Positions 9,779 through 17,916 of a stretch of DNA of 64,000 nt are shown piece by piece. The notes under the pieces were generated by a model. It did not search any database. It saw only the letters and a list, made by a program, of their open reading frames with translations, and was not told where the DNA came from. The stretch is taken from assembly GCF_039543665.1 (NCBI RefSeq), contig NZ_BAABKE010000002.1, positions 124,001 to 188,000 on the forward strand, read 5' to 3'. The translations under genes and the position numbers were made by a program. The stretch's first letter is position 1; each line of letters begins with the position of its first letter. Source of the DNA: Wohlfahrtiimonas larvae (GTDB taxonomy: Bacteria > Pseudomonadota > Gammaproteobacteria > Cardiobacteriales > Wohlfahrtiimonadaceae).

Positions 9779-9801
9779 AAGATATATTTTTAATGTATTT
9801 A
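9779..9801. promoter_or_regulatory. NsrR-like operator, hmp-proximal
   Basis: A weaker copy of the same motif, with left half AAGATATATT and right half AATGTATTTA. It lies 12 bases upstream of the hmp ATG, beside the SD. The position fits repression of hmp. The right half departs from consensus at two or three bases. Confidence 0.55.
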
Positions 9802-9812
9802 TTGGAGGTTGC

Positions 9813-11012
9813 ATGCTATCTACTCAACAAATTGAATTAGTACAAAGCACAATTCCTGTTTTAAGGGAAAATGGTGCTGCTTTAACAGGATATTTTTATC
9901 AACGGATGTTGAAGAATTCACCTGAATTAAAAGAAGTTTTTAATATGGGTCATCAAAGAAGTGGTGGCCAAGCTACAGCATTGGCAGATGCAGTATTGGC
10001 ATACGCAGAGAATATTCAACAGTTAGAAGTTTTAGGTGATGCAGTACAACACATTGTTTCAAAACATGTCAGCTTAAATATTCAGCCTGAACAGTATGAT
10101 ATTGTGGGTGAGAATTTATTACATTCGATCAGTGAAGTGCTCAGTATTCCGATGGATAGTGAGCTAATTTCAGCATGGGGTAGTGCTTATCAACAACTGG
10201 CTGATATTTTGATAGCTGCAGAAAAAAGTGCATATGCAAATAACTTAGCGCAAAAGAATGGCTGGGAAGGCTGGAAAGATTTTGTTGTAGTGCGTAAAGA
10301 ACAAGAGAGTGATACGATTACATCTTTTTATTTGAGTGCAGTAGATGGTAGCCCATTGCCTGATTATAAAGCAGGGCAGTTTATTTCTGTTCGTGTGCAT
10401 GTTTCTGAATTAGGATTTAAACAACCAAGACAATATACTTTATCTGATTGCTCAAATAATCAGGTTTATAGAATTTCAGTGAAACGTGAAAATGGTCAAG
10501 ATGAACTAGCGGATGGTTATGTTTCTTGTACATTACATCAAAAGATCAATGTAGGTGATCGATTAGAACTCACATGTCCTGCTGGTAACTTTTTCTTAAA
10601 GAATGGCCAAAAAGAAAATGTATTCATTAGTGCAGGTGTCGGTATTACGCCCATGATCTCTATGTTAATGACTTTAAAGGAGCAGGGTGCTAAACAACCT
10701 ATTACTTTTATTCATGCTTGCCAAAATGATCAGGTATTAGCAATGAATCAGCAGATAAGTGAAGCCAAAAGTGTATTGCCACAGTTACAAACTTATTTAG
10801 CTTGTGAATTGGCAAGTGATAGTGTTGTTGTCAATAAAGTAGGACGTTTGGATTTAACAGAGCTAGATAAAATTTTATTACCAAAACAGGCAGATTATTA
10901 TATTTGCGGACCATTAGAGTTTATGAAAAAGCAACATGATACATTGCTAAAACTAGGCATAGCACATGATCAAATTCATATGGAACTATTTAATACGGGC
11001 GGTATCGCATAA
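9813..11012 (+). CDS. hmp: Flavohaemoprotein Hmp, nitric oxide dioxygenase
   Basis: Cytosolic enzyme that converts NO and O2 to nitrate using NAD(P)H, FAD and haem. The globin domain spans residues 1-140, with the proximal-His region KHVSLNIQPEQYDIVGENLL. The FAD-binding barrel follows, with the PRQYTLSD signature near residue 208. The NAD domain has SAGVGITPMISML near residue 272 and a conserved end MELFNTGG. At 399 residues it is full length. The SD GGAGG is 6 bases from the ATG. It diverges from nnrS across a 164-base gap holding two NsrR-like sites, and is followed by nsrR. Confidence 0.97.
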   Translation: MLSTQQIELVQSTIPVLRENGAALTGYFYQRMLKNSPELKEVFNMGHQRSGGQATALADAVLAYAENIQQLEVLGDAVQHIVSKHVSLNIQPEQYDIVGENLLHSISEVLSIPMDSELISAWGSAYQQLADILIAAEKSAYANNLAQKNGWEGWKDFVVVRKEQESDTITSFYLSAVDGSPLPDYKAGQFISVRVHVSELGFKQPRQYTLSDCSNNQVYRISVKRENGQDELADGYVSCTLHQKINVGDRLELTCPAGNFFLKNGQKENVFISAGVGITPMISMLMTLKEQGAKQPITFIHACQNDQVLAMNQQISEAKSVLPQLQTYLACELASDSVVVNKVGRLDLTELDKILLPKQADYYICGPLEFMKKQHDTLLKLGIAHDQIHMELFNTGGIA

Positions 11013-11028
11013 TAAATATTATCAATGA

Positions 11029-11057
11029 TTAAGGTTTTGGATAATTTGATTTATAAT
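11029..11057 (+). promoter_or_regulatory. Candidate nsrR promoter
   Basis: A perfect TATAAT at 11052-11057 lies 17 bases after a weak -35 (TTAAGG, 11029-11034), 32 bases before the nsrR start. I see no NsrR-like palindrome here, so autoregulation is not evident. Confidence 0.35.
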
Positions 11058-11089
11058 GCTGCCATGTTTTTAAGGTCAAATAAATTATT

Positions 11090-11527
11090 ATGCAATTGAG
11101 TAAGTTTACTGATTTAGGAATCAGGGTTTTACTGTTATTGAGCGGTACAACGAATACACCTTTAACGATTGCTGATGTAGCGGATCGATTAAATGTTTCT
11201 AAGAATCATTTAATGAAGATTGTTCACTTCATGTCTAAACAAAAGTGGGTATTAACGGTACGTGGCAAAAATGGCGGCATTCGTTTGGCAAATTCTCCTG
11301 AAAGCTATAAGGTTGGGTATTTGATCAGAGTGTTAGAGGAAAATGTTAATTCTAATCATTGCATTGTTAACTGCCATTCGCCAAGGTGTGTTTTAACGCC
11401 TGCTTGTCAATTGCCAGTTTTTCTCAATGCGGCAATGAATCAATTTTATAGCTATTTAGATCAATATCATTTATTGGATATTTTGCATTGCCCCATTGAA
11501 AATATTATTGCATTAAAGATACATTAA
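11090..11527 (+). CDS. nsrR: Rrf2-family NO-sensing repressor NsrR
   Basis: Transcriptional repressor whose Fe-S cluster reacts with NO. It is 145 residues with an N-terminal winged helix containing the family motif VSKNHLMKIVHFMSKQKWV and VRGKNGGIRL. The three cluster cysteines are spaced as in E. coli NsrR (NC, then PRC, then PAC, in NCHSPRCVLTPAC); an extra cysteine precedes them (HC). It lies 77 bases after hmp on the same strand with its own possible promoter. The SD is poor, which fits low expression. It probably controls hmp and the nnrS-ric arm through the palindromes between them. Confidence 0.93.
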   Translation: MQLSKFTDLGIRVLLLLSGTTNTPLTIADVADRLNVSKNHLMKIVHFMSKQKWVLTVRGKNGGIRLANSPESYKVGYLIRVLEENVNSNHCIVNCHSPRCVLTPACQLPVFLNAAMNQFYSYLDQYHLLDILHCPIENIIALKIH

Positions 11528-11572
11528 GTTTTGGGTATTTGTAATTTCTCAATTTGCTTTTGAGCATTGTTG

Positions 11573-11603
11573 TCAGATCATTTCCCAATGGTTCTGATTT
11601 TTT
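11573..11603 (+). terminator. Probable terminator after nsrR
   Basis: An imperfect hairpin (TCAGATCATT pairing with AATGGTTCTGA, with bulges) is followed immediately by TTTTTTC. It lies 46 bases after the nsrR stop. Confidence 0.5.
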
Positions 11604-11662
11604 CTTTGATAACCAGCTCTGGTTGTGCTCAACATATTTAAGATAGAAAGATGTTTATCAAA

Positions 11663-11692
11663 ATAATCATAATCATAATCATAATCATAATC
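11663..11692 (+). repeat. Five perfect ATAATC tandem repeats
   Basis: Five uninterrupted hexanucleotide copies (30 bases) stand 72 bases before the modA start and 20 bases before a ModE-like palindrome. No other array of this kind was seen in the window. A 6-base unit in a promoter region could alter spacing by slippage. Confidence 0.9.
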
Positions 11693-11712
11693 TAATTACA
11701 TAATATGATAAT

Positions 11713-11736
11713 CGTTGTGTAATGTAATATACTACG
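11713..11736. promoter_or_regulatory. Candidate ModE-type operator upstream of modA
   Basis: A 24-base imperfect palindrome with outer arms CGTTGT and ACTACG (5 of 6 pair) and an AT-rich core with TAATAT. The length and arm layout match the E. coli ModE site in front of modA (arms CGTTATAT and ACATAACG). No modE gene is in this window. It lies 28 bases before the modA ATG. Confidence 0.45.
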
Positions 11737-11764
11737 ATGCATTCAATTCATCGTGGGAATGGTT

Positions 11765-12520
11765 ATGAGATTATTTCAAAAAATTACAGCAACAGCAGTG
11801 ATATTGGCAAGTAGTGTGGGTTTGGCATTAGCAGATGGCGAATCTTTATTCATTTATTCTGGTGCAGGCCTAAAAAAACCAATGGAAGAAATTGCAGCAG
11901 TATTTAAAGCAAAAAATAATGTTGACATTGAGTTCAATTATGCAGGCTCAGGGCAGTTATTAGCACAATTAGAAACCACAAGAAAAGGTGATGTATTCCT
12001 TGTGGGTTCAGAAGATTCTTACAATGTTGCTAAACAAAAAGGTTTAGTGAATGAGGCTTATGATATTGCACATCACACACCAGCGATCGTTGTGTTAAAA
12101 AGTAATCCCAAAAATATCCAAACGTTGGAAGATTTAAGCAAAGATGGCGTTAAGGTTATTTTGGGTGAAGCCAAAGCAAACGCTATTGGTAAAACAGCAC
12201 AAATTATTCTACAAAAAAATGATTTAACTAAAGTGAATGATAACGTGGTTTCTACTGCTAATACAGTCAATGAAATGGTTGTTCAGTTAACATTGGGTAA
12301 TGCGGATGCAATGATCGCAACGATTGATTCTGTTTACAATAATCCAAAAGTTAAGATCATTGGAATTAATCCTGCACAAAATATTGATCAAATTGTGACA
12401 GGTGGTGTGATCAGTACAACTGCGTATCCTGAATTATCGAAAGCATTTATGGATTTTGCGAGCTCGAAAGAAGGCAAAGAAATTTTTGCACGTTATGGCT
12501 TTAAACCTGTGACTGAATGA
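11765..12520 (+). CDS. modA: Molybdate ABC transporter substrate-binding protein ModA
   Basis: Periplasmic molybdate/tungstate-binding protein. I use the ATG at 11765 because it follows GTGGGA at good spacing and gives a clean signal peptide (MRLFQKITATAVILASSVGLALA, cut before DGES). In-frame GTG 11753 and ATG 11759 are possible alternatives. The mature protein has the ModA features SGAGLKKPMEEI and YAGSGQLLAQLE. Its stop overlaps the modB start (ATGA), so the pair is coupled. First gene of modABCD. Confidence 0.93.
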   Translation: MRLFQKITATAVILASSVGLALADGESLFIYSGAGLKKPMEEIAAVFKAKNNVDIEFNYAGSGQLLAQLETTRKGDVFLVGSEDSYNVAKQKGLVNEAYDIAHHTPAIVVLKSNPKNIQTLEDLSKDGVKVILGEAKANAIGKTAQIILQKNDLTKVNDNVVSTANTVNEMVVQLTLGNADAMIATIDSVYNNPKVKIIGINPAQNIDQIVTGGVISTTAYPELSKAFMDFASSKEGKEIFARYGFKPVTE

Positions 12521-13293
12521 AACGTAGCTTTTATTACACATTAGTTGGCTTGGTGGCGCTCTTTATTGTAGCGCCACTTTTTATGTTGATGAAGGAAGGC
12601 ATTACTTTATTGCCTGATGCTATTTTTTTAAAAGAAGTACAGTTTGCAATCGGTTTGAGTTTAAAGACTTCTATAATTTCAACAGTCATTTGTTTAGTTT
12701 TATCATCGCCTATTGCATTCTTTTTATATCAATCTCGTTTTAAATATTGGTTGATGCCATTTTTATATCTGCCATTGGCTTTACCACACATTGTTTCAGG
12801 TGTGGCATTGTTGTTATTTTTTGGCCATATGGGGATTGGTAGCTTTTTAGAAAAACATTTGAATTTGTCCTTTGTTTTTACTCAGCAAGGGATAATTTTG
12901 GCACAAACTTTTGTGAATCTGCCGTTTGCGATAAAGTTATTAACGGTTGGTTTAGAGAATTTAAATACTCAACAGCTCTTTGTAGCGAGAACATTAGGTG
13001 CAAGCCGATTGCAATGTTTTTACCATGTGACATTGCCTTTATTGAAATCTACGATCATTTCTACAATTGTATTAACGTGGTCACGTGCATTGGGTGAATT
13101 TGGTGCTGTGATTATGGTTGCAGGTGCAACAAGTATGAAAACAGAGATATTACCTACATCTATTATGCTGAATCTTTCAACAGGTGATTTAGATTTAGCG
13201 ATGTCGATTGCAGTGATTTTGATGATGATATCGCTTACATGCTCTTTAATTTTTGAATGGCTGTTGAGGTCAAAGCATGCTCAAAATTCATAA
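12517..13293 (+). CDS. modB: Molybdate ABC transporter permease ModB
   Basis: Inner-membrane permease of 258 residues with about six helices. The EAA loop that docks to the ATPase is clear (ARTLGASRLQCFYHVTLPLL, about residues 151-170), followed by WSRALGEFGAVIMVAGA, typical of ModB/CysT. It overlaps modA by 4 bases and modC by 17 bases. Confidence 0.93.
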   Translation: MKRSFYYTLVGLVALFIVAPLFMLMKEGITLLPDAIFLKEVQFAIGLSLKTSIISTVICLVLSSPIAFFLYQSRFKYWLMPFLYLPLALPHIVSGVALLLFFGHMGIGSFLEKHLNLSFVFTQQGIILAQTFVNLPFAIKLLTVGLENLNTQQLFVARTLGASRLQCFYHVTLPLLKSTIISTIVLTWSRALGEFGAVIMVAGATSMKTEILPTSIMLNLSTGDLDLAMSIAVILMMISLTCSLIFEWLLRSKHAQNS

Positions 13294-13975
13294 TTTTTCT
13301 TTAAAGTTACCTAAATTTCAGCTTGATTCTATTTCATTGATAGTCAAAACAGGTGGTTATTGTGTCATTTTAGGGCGCACAGGTTCAGGTAAAACATTAT
13401 TGTTAGAATCCATCGCTGGGCGATATCCAAATATCGAGGGTGATATTGGTTTTAATGGTCAATCATTTAAAAATTTAGCATCCGAAGATCGCAATATCGG
13501 CTTTGTGTATCAGAATTTTGAATTGTTTTGTCATTTAACAGTTTATGAGAATATTGCTTTTCCACTCAAAATGCGGAGAGAATCTTCATCCATTACTAAA
13601 AAATCAGTGACAGAAATCGCTGATTTATTAGGAATTTCACATTTATTAATGCATACGATTCATCATTTAAGTGGTGGAGAAAAGCAGCGAGTTGCATTAG
13701 CACGGGCTTTAATATTTAAGCCAAAAATATTATTACTTGATGAACCTACAAGTGCATTGGATTATGTCACCCGCCATGAAATGCGAAAAGTTTTACGAGA
13801 TATTCACCAAGCTTATCAGCCAACCATTATTCATGTTACGCATGATATTAGTGAAGCTTTATCGCTTGCGACGCAAATTGGTGTGATGAACAGAGGGCGA
13901 TTGATGCATGCTTATGAATTAACTGAAGAGATTAAAGCTGAAGGTGAATCATTTTTATTTGAACAATTGAGATAA
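13277..13975 (+). CDS. modC: Molybdate ABC transporter ATPase ModC, short form
   Basis: ATP-binding subunit: Walker A GRTGSGKT near residue 34, Q-loop VYQNFELF, signature LSGGEKQR and Walker B ILLLDEPTSAL. At 232 residues it ends right after the ATPase core. E. coli ModC is about 352 residues with a C-terminal oxyanion-binding TOBE/MOP domain, which is absent here. The ORF closes normally and modD starts 20 bases later, so this looks like a natural short form and not a frameshift. It overlaps modB by 17 bases. Confidence 0.88.
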   Translation: MLKIHNFSLKLPKFQLDSISLIVKTGGYCVILGRTGSGKTLLLESIAGRYPNIEGDIGFNGQSFKNLASEDRNIGFVYQNFELFCHLTVYENIAFPLKMRRESSSITKKSVTEIADLLGISHLLMHTIHHLSGGEKQRVALARALIFKPKILLLDEPTSALDYVTRHEMRKVLRDIHQAYQPTIIHVTHDISEALSLATQIGVMNRGRLMHAYELTEEIKAEGESFLFEQLR

Positions 13976-13995
13976 AATCATTGAAAGGATCCATT

Positions 13996-14841
13996 ATGTT
14001 TATAACAACAGATGAAATTGAGCGTTTAATCCGAGAAGATGTGCCTTATATTGATCTTACTTGTGAGCTCTTAGGTATTCGAGATCAAATGGCAGAGATT
14101 CGCTATGCAACGCGTGAAAATGGCGTAGTGGCGGGTACTGAAATTGTGGCAAAAATGTTTGAACGCTTAGGTATAGAATTGACTGAGATGAAACGATCAG
14201 GTGAGCAAATCAATGCCAGTGATGTGGTTTTGGTTGGAAAAGGGAATAGTGAAGCCATTCATACCGTTTGGAAGATTGGGCAAAACATCATCGATTATTG
14301 TTCAGGTGTTGCGAGTACAACGAGAAAAATGGTGAATGTTTGTAACGAAGCAAATCCTAAAATAGCATTATTAACGACACGCAAGAATATTCCAGGCACA
14401 AAGCATTTGGCGATTCAAGGCATTATTGCAGGTGGTGCGATGCCACATCGCTTGGGGTTATCAGAAACTATTTTGATCTTTAAACAGCATCGTGAGTTTT
14501 TTGCGGATGATGAATCTTTGGCACAGAAAATTTCTGAAATTAAACATTTAACTTGCGAAAAAAAGATCGTCATTGAGGCTGAAAATTTGGAAGAAGGATT
14601 GCGCTTTGCACAAATTGGGGCTGATGCCATTCAGTTCGATAAATTATCGCCGGAATCATTAAAAAGTGCTGTAATTACAATGCGCGAAGTATATCCTGCA
14701 GTTTCTCTGTTAGGTGCAGGCGGGATCAATCCAAGTAATATTCAAACTTATTGCGAAACAGGTGTCGATGGTTTGGTAACAACTTCGCCATACTATGCTA
14801 AAGCATTGGATATAAAAGTGATGATTAACCCTTTATATTAA
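13996..14841 (+). CDS. modD: ModD, molybdenum-utilisation phosphoribosyltransferase-like protein
   Basis: Member of the quinolinate phosphoribosyltransferase fold group found in mod operons; its exact reaction is not established. I start at ATG 13996, 6 bases after AAAGGA, giving 281 residues. An in-frame TTG at 13981 exists but has no SD. Family-typical stretches include the CSGVASTTRKMV segment and TTRKNIPGTKHLAIQGIIAGGAMPHRLGLSE (residues about 122-155), then a barrel end LLGAGGINPSNI. Fourth gene of the mod operon. Confidence 0.87.
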   Translation: MFITTDEIERLIREDVPYIDLTCELLGIRDQMAEIRYATRENGVVAGTEIVAKMFERLGIELTEMKRSGEQINASDVVLVGKGNSEAIHTVWKIGQNIIDYCSGVASTTRKMVNVCNEANPKIALLTTRKNIPGTKHLAIQGIIAGGAMPHRLGLSETILIFKQHREFFADDESLAQKISEIKHLTCEKKIVIEAENLEEGLRFAQIGADAIQFDKLSPESLKSAVITMREVYPAVSLLGAGGINPSNIQTYCETGVDGLVTTSPYYAKALDIKVMINPLY

Positions 14842-14899
14842 AAGTAGAATCATGCATATTATAAGGTTAATATTATCATAAATTATTTGAGGATTTCTC

Positions 14900-15766
14900 A
14901 TGAGTACACAAACTTTATCACCATTAATTTCTGCAGATACCTTATATCAGAAGCTCAATGATGCAAAATTGATCATCCTTGATGCAAGGTTTAATTTAAT
15001 GAATGAAAATTATGGTGATGAAGTTTATGCTCAGAACCGAATTCCACAGGCATTACGTGTTGATTTAGGCATTGATTTATGTACCGATATTACCCCCGAT
15101 ACAGGCCGTCATCCTTTAAAATCAAGAGAAAATTTAGAAGCATTGATGCAAGATTTGGGTGTGAATCATGATTCACACATTGTGGTTTATGATGATAATG
15201 GCGGTATGTTTGCTATTCATTTATGGTGGGTTTTACATTGGTTGGGCCATGAAAAAGTTCAGGTATTAGAAGGTGGTTTACAAGCTTGGCAAAAAGCGGG
15301 CTATGAACTAGAGATTACTGCACCACAAGTGAATCAAATGCAAGGCGATTTTGTGGCAAAAATGAGCGAATTTAGTACTGTGACAGCAGATGATATTTTA
15401 GAAGATATTATTTCAAATCAAGGTAAATTATGCGTTGTGGATGCTCGTGGTGCTGCTCGTTATCATGGCGATGTTGAGCCATTAGACCCCGTTGCAGGGC
15501 ATATTCCTAATGCAATTAATCGACCTTTTGAATTAAATCTCAAAGAAGATGGTACATTCAAGGATCCTGAGATGTTAAAAACAGAATGGATGGCTTTTTT
15601 AGATGGGTACTGCCATCAAACAATCATTCATCAATGTGGATCGGGAGTTTCTGCCTGTCATAATATTTTTGCCATGTATTATGCAGGATTAGGTATTCAA
15701 AAGTTATATCCAGGTTCTTGGAGTGAATGGTGTAAAAGTCCAACTAGGCCTGTTGCTAAAGAATAA
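14900..15766 (+). CDS. sseA: 3-mercaptopyruvate sulfurtransferase SseA
   Basis: Two-domain rhodanese of 288 residues that moves sulfur from 3-mercaptopyruvate to thiol acceptors. The catalytic loop CGSGVSACHN (Cys at about 246) is diagnostic of mercaptopyruvate sulfurtransferases as opposed to thiosulfate sulfurtransferases. The N-terminal domain has the usual DARFNLMNENYGDEVYAQ start. It stands 58 bases after modD with an SD (GAGGA) of its own, and 28 bases before the HPr-EI gene. Confidence 0.92.
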   Translation: MSTQTLSPLISADTLYQKLNDAKLIILDARFNLMNENYGDEVYAQNRIPQALRVDLGIDLCTDITPDTGRHPLKSRENLEALMQDLGVNHDSHIVVYDDNGGMFAIHLWWVLHWLGHEKVQVLEGGLQAWQKAGYELEITAPQVNQMQGDFVAKMSEFSTVTADDILEDIISNQGKLCVVDARGAARYHGDVEPLDPVAGHIPNAINRPFELNLKEDGTFKDPEMLKTEWMAFLDGYCHQTIIHQCGSGVSACHNIFAMYYAGLGIQKLYPGSWSEWCKSPTRPVAKE

Positions 15767-15794
15767 ATATTAGAAGATGGCAAGGGAGTTCATT

Positions 15795-17870
15795 ATGGGC
15801 AAGCACACAGAAAAATCGATAATAACAGATATACAAGATAAAAAATATGTGTCGGAGTGGGTGATTGATTATCCTTCTGGATTACATGCTCGGCCATCAT
15901 CTGTATGGACAGAATGTGCGAAGCAATTAGGAGCTTCTATTCAAGTTCGTCATCAACAAAATGTTGCTTTTGCTGAAAATATGGTTGAACTTCTTCAATT
16001 AGGACTTAAAAATGGTGATGTTGTTATTTTATCAACTGATCAATCAGCTGAAAAACTTGAGGCATTTAAGCAAATGATCGCGTCATTGTCTTTAAAGGAA
16101 CAAAATGATGCAGAGCATGTCCGAATTCAAAGAAAAAAATCAAAAAAACTAGGGTGGAAGCCGCCTGAGTTATCAGAAATAGCTATTTTACACGGAGTTT
16201 CTGCAAGTCCTGGTTTTGCCATAGGTCAATCTTATCACTTAACAAGGTATTGTCCCGTTGTACCTGACATTCCAATGGATTCAAAGCAATCCAGTATTAT
16301 TTTATCTGCGGCTATTCAAGCCGCTAAAGAGCATTTACAAAAGTTAATTAAACAAACAGAAAATCGTTTGGGTAAACATAACGCTGAGATTTTTAAGGCT
16401 CATTTATTATTATTGGAAGATGTAGAATTAACGAATATAGCTAATCAATATATTATGGATGGGCATGGCGTAGCATGGTCTTGGTTGCAGAGCATTGAAT
16501 TCCATGTAAAGAGATTATTATTATCAAATAATACAGCTTTGGCTGAGCGAACGGCAGATTTACGAGATATTGGTAATAGTGTTTTAGGCTATATTGATCC
16601 TAGTTTGAAACGTAATACTTTAGGTGATTTGCCTGAAGGCAACTGGATTTTAACAGCAACTGATTTATCTCCTTCAGAAACAGTACTATTGGATCCTGAT
16701 AAAGTGAAAGGATTGGTCACAATCTTTGGTGGCCCTACATCGCATACCGCTATTTTAGCTAGAACATTGGGTATTCCTGCGATTGTTGCTGCGGGTGAAG
16801 CGGTTGCACATGTAGAAAATGGCAGCACGATGATTATAGATGGTGATGGTGCAACTATTTATGTGAATCCTTCTAAAACTAATTTATTATCAGCCACAGA
16901 ATGGATTAAAGCCCAAGAACATAAACATAAACTTGAAGAAGCACAACGCCAACAACCCGCTAAAACATTAGATGGGCATATTATTAAGGTTGTTGCTAAT
17001 GTGAATCGTCCTGAACAAATCCCATTTGCAATGACGCAAGGAGCTGAAGGTGTTGGGTTAATGCGTACAGAATTCTTATTTTTAGAAAGTACCCATATAC
17101 CATCAGAGGATGAGCAAGCATTAATTTATCAAGCAATGATTGAACAATTAGATGGTTTGCCATTGACTATCCGAGCTTTGGACATTGGTGGGGACAAAAA
17201 TGTAGAGCATTTGCATTTACCTTATGAAGATAATCCATTTTTAGGTGTCAGAGGCGCTAGATTATTGTTGAGGCGAATGGATTTGCTATTGCCACAATTG
17301 AAAGCGTTGTATCGTGCCGCTAAATTAGGTCAGCAGTTGTCTATCATGTTTCCAATGATTACATCTGTGACTGAATTTTTAACATTAAAAAGCTATTGTG
17401 AAGGGGTTCGACAATCATTAAATGCACCAGTGATTCCCATTGGTATTATGATCGAAGTTCCCTCTGCAGCAATAATGGCTGATATTTTTGCGGAGCATGT
17501 GGATTTTTTTTCAATTGGCACTAATGATCTTACACAATACACTTTAGCCATTGATCGCCAGAATCCAGAGTTGGCGGCTGAGGCAGATAGCTTACATCCA
17601 GCAGTATTGCGTTTGATTCAAAAAACTATTACTGGTGCAAAACTATATGATAAGCCTGTGGGAGTTTGTGGTAGCTTAGCAGGAGACCCTTTGGGGGCAA
17701 TGATTTTAACAGGTTTAGGTATTGATGAACTATCCATGACGCCAAGAGATATAGCCACAGTTAAAGCAGAACTTAGAGCGCATTCTTTGATTGATATGCA
17801 AAAATTAGCTAATTTAGCTTTAGCTCAAGATTGTGCGGTTGATGTTCGTGCATTAGTGGAAAATATATAA
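15795..17870 (+). CDS. PTS fusion protein: HPr domain plus Enzyme I
   Basis: Phosphotransfer protein that takes phosphate from PEP (Enzyme I) and passes it to HPr within one chain. Start ATG 15795 follows AAGGGAG; an earlier in-frame ATG (15777) has no SD. The result is 691 residues. The HPr domain is at about 20-105 with the phospho-His in SGLHARPSS (about His31). Enzyme I spans about 130-690, with phospho-His in GGPTSHTAILAR (about 317), PEP-binding RALDIGGD and the C-terminal Cys motif VCGSLAGDP. Unlike FruB/FPr there is no IIA-fructose domain. No Enzyme II genes are in the window. Confidence 0.9.
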   Translation: MGKHTEKSIITDIQDKKYVSEWVIDYPSGLHARPSSVWTECAKQLGASIQVRHQQNVAFAENMVELLQLGLKNGDVVILSTDQSAEKLEAFKQMIASLSLKEQNDAEHVRIQRKKSKKLGWKPPELSEIAILHGVSASPGFAIGQSYHLTRYCPVVPDIPMDSKQSSIILSAAIQAAKEHLQKLIKQTENRLGKHNAEIFKAHLLLLEDVELTNIANQYIMDGHGVAWSWLQSIEFHVKRLLLSNNTALAERTADLRDIGNSVLGYIDPSLKRNTLGDLPEGNWILTATDLSPSETVLLDPDKVKGLVTIFGGPTSHTAILARTLGIPAIVAAGEAVAHVENGSTMIIDGDGATIYVNPSKTNLLSATEWIKAQEHKHKLEEAQRQQPAKTLDGHIIKVVANVNRPEQIPFAMTQGAEGVGLMRTEFLFLESTHIPSEDEQALIYQAMIEQLDGLPLTIRALDIGGDKNVEHLHLPYEDNPFLGVRGARLLLRRMDLLLPQLKALYRAAKLGQQLSIMFPMITSVTEFLTLKSYCEGVRQSLNAPVIPIGIMIEVPSAAIMADIFAEHVDFFSIGTNDLTQYTLAIDRQNPELAAEADSLHPAVLRLIQKTITGAKLYDKPVGVCGSLAGDPLGAMILTGLGIDELSMTPRDIATVKAELRAHSLIDMQKLANLALAQDCAVDVRALVENI

Positions 17871-17896
17871 CTTAGTGCTATGACGCACTAAGTTAT
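17867..17896. terminator. Hairpin between HPr-EI and pdxK-like genes
   Basis: A perfect 12-bp stem (ATAACTTAGTGC and its complement) with a 6-base loop overlaps the HPr-EI stop codon and lies 20 bases from the convergent gene's stop. The flanking U-tract is weak in both directions, so termination efficiency is uncertain. Confidence 0.6.
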
Positions 17897-17916
17897 GCTG
17901 ATTAACCTTGAATAGA

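Noticed and set aside
11655..11700. CRISPR-like repeat array
   Set aside because: The repeats are 6-base direct copies with no spacers; this is a simple sequence repeat.
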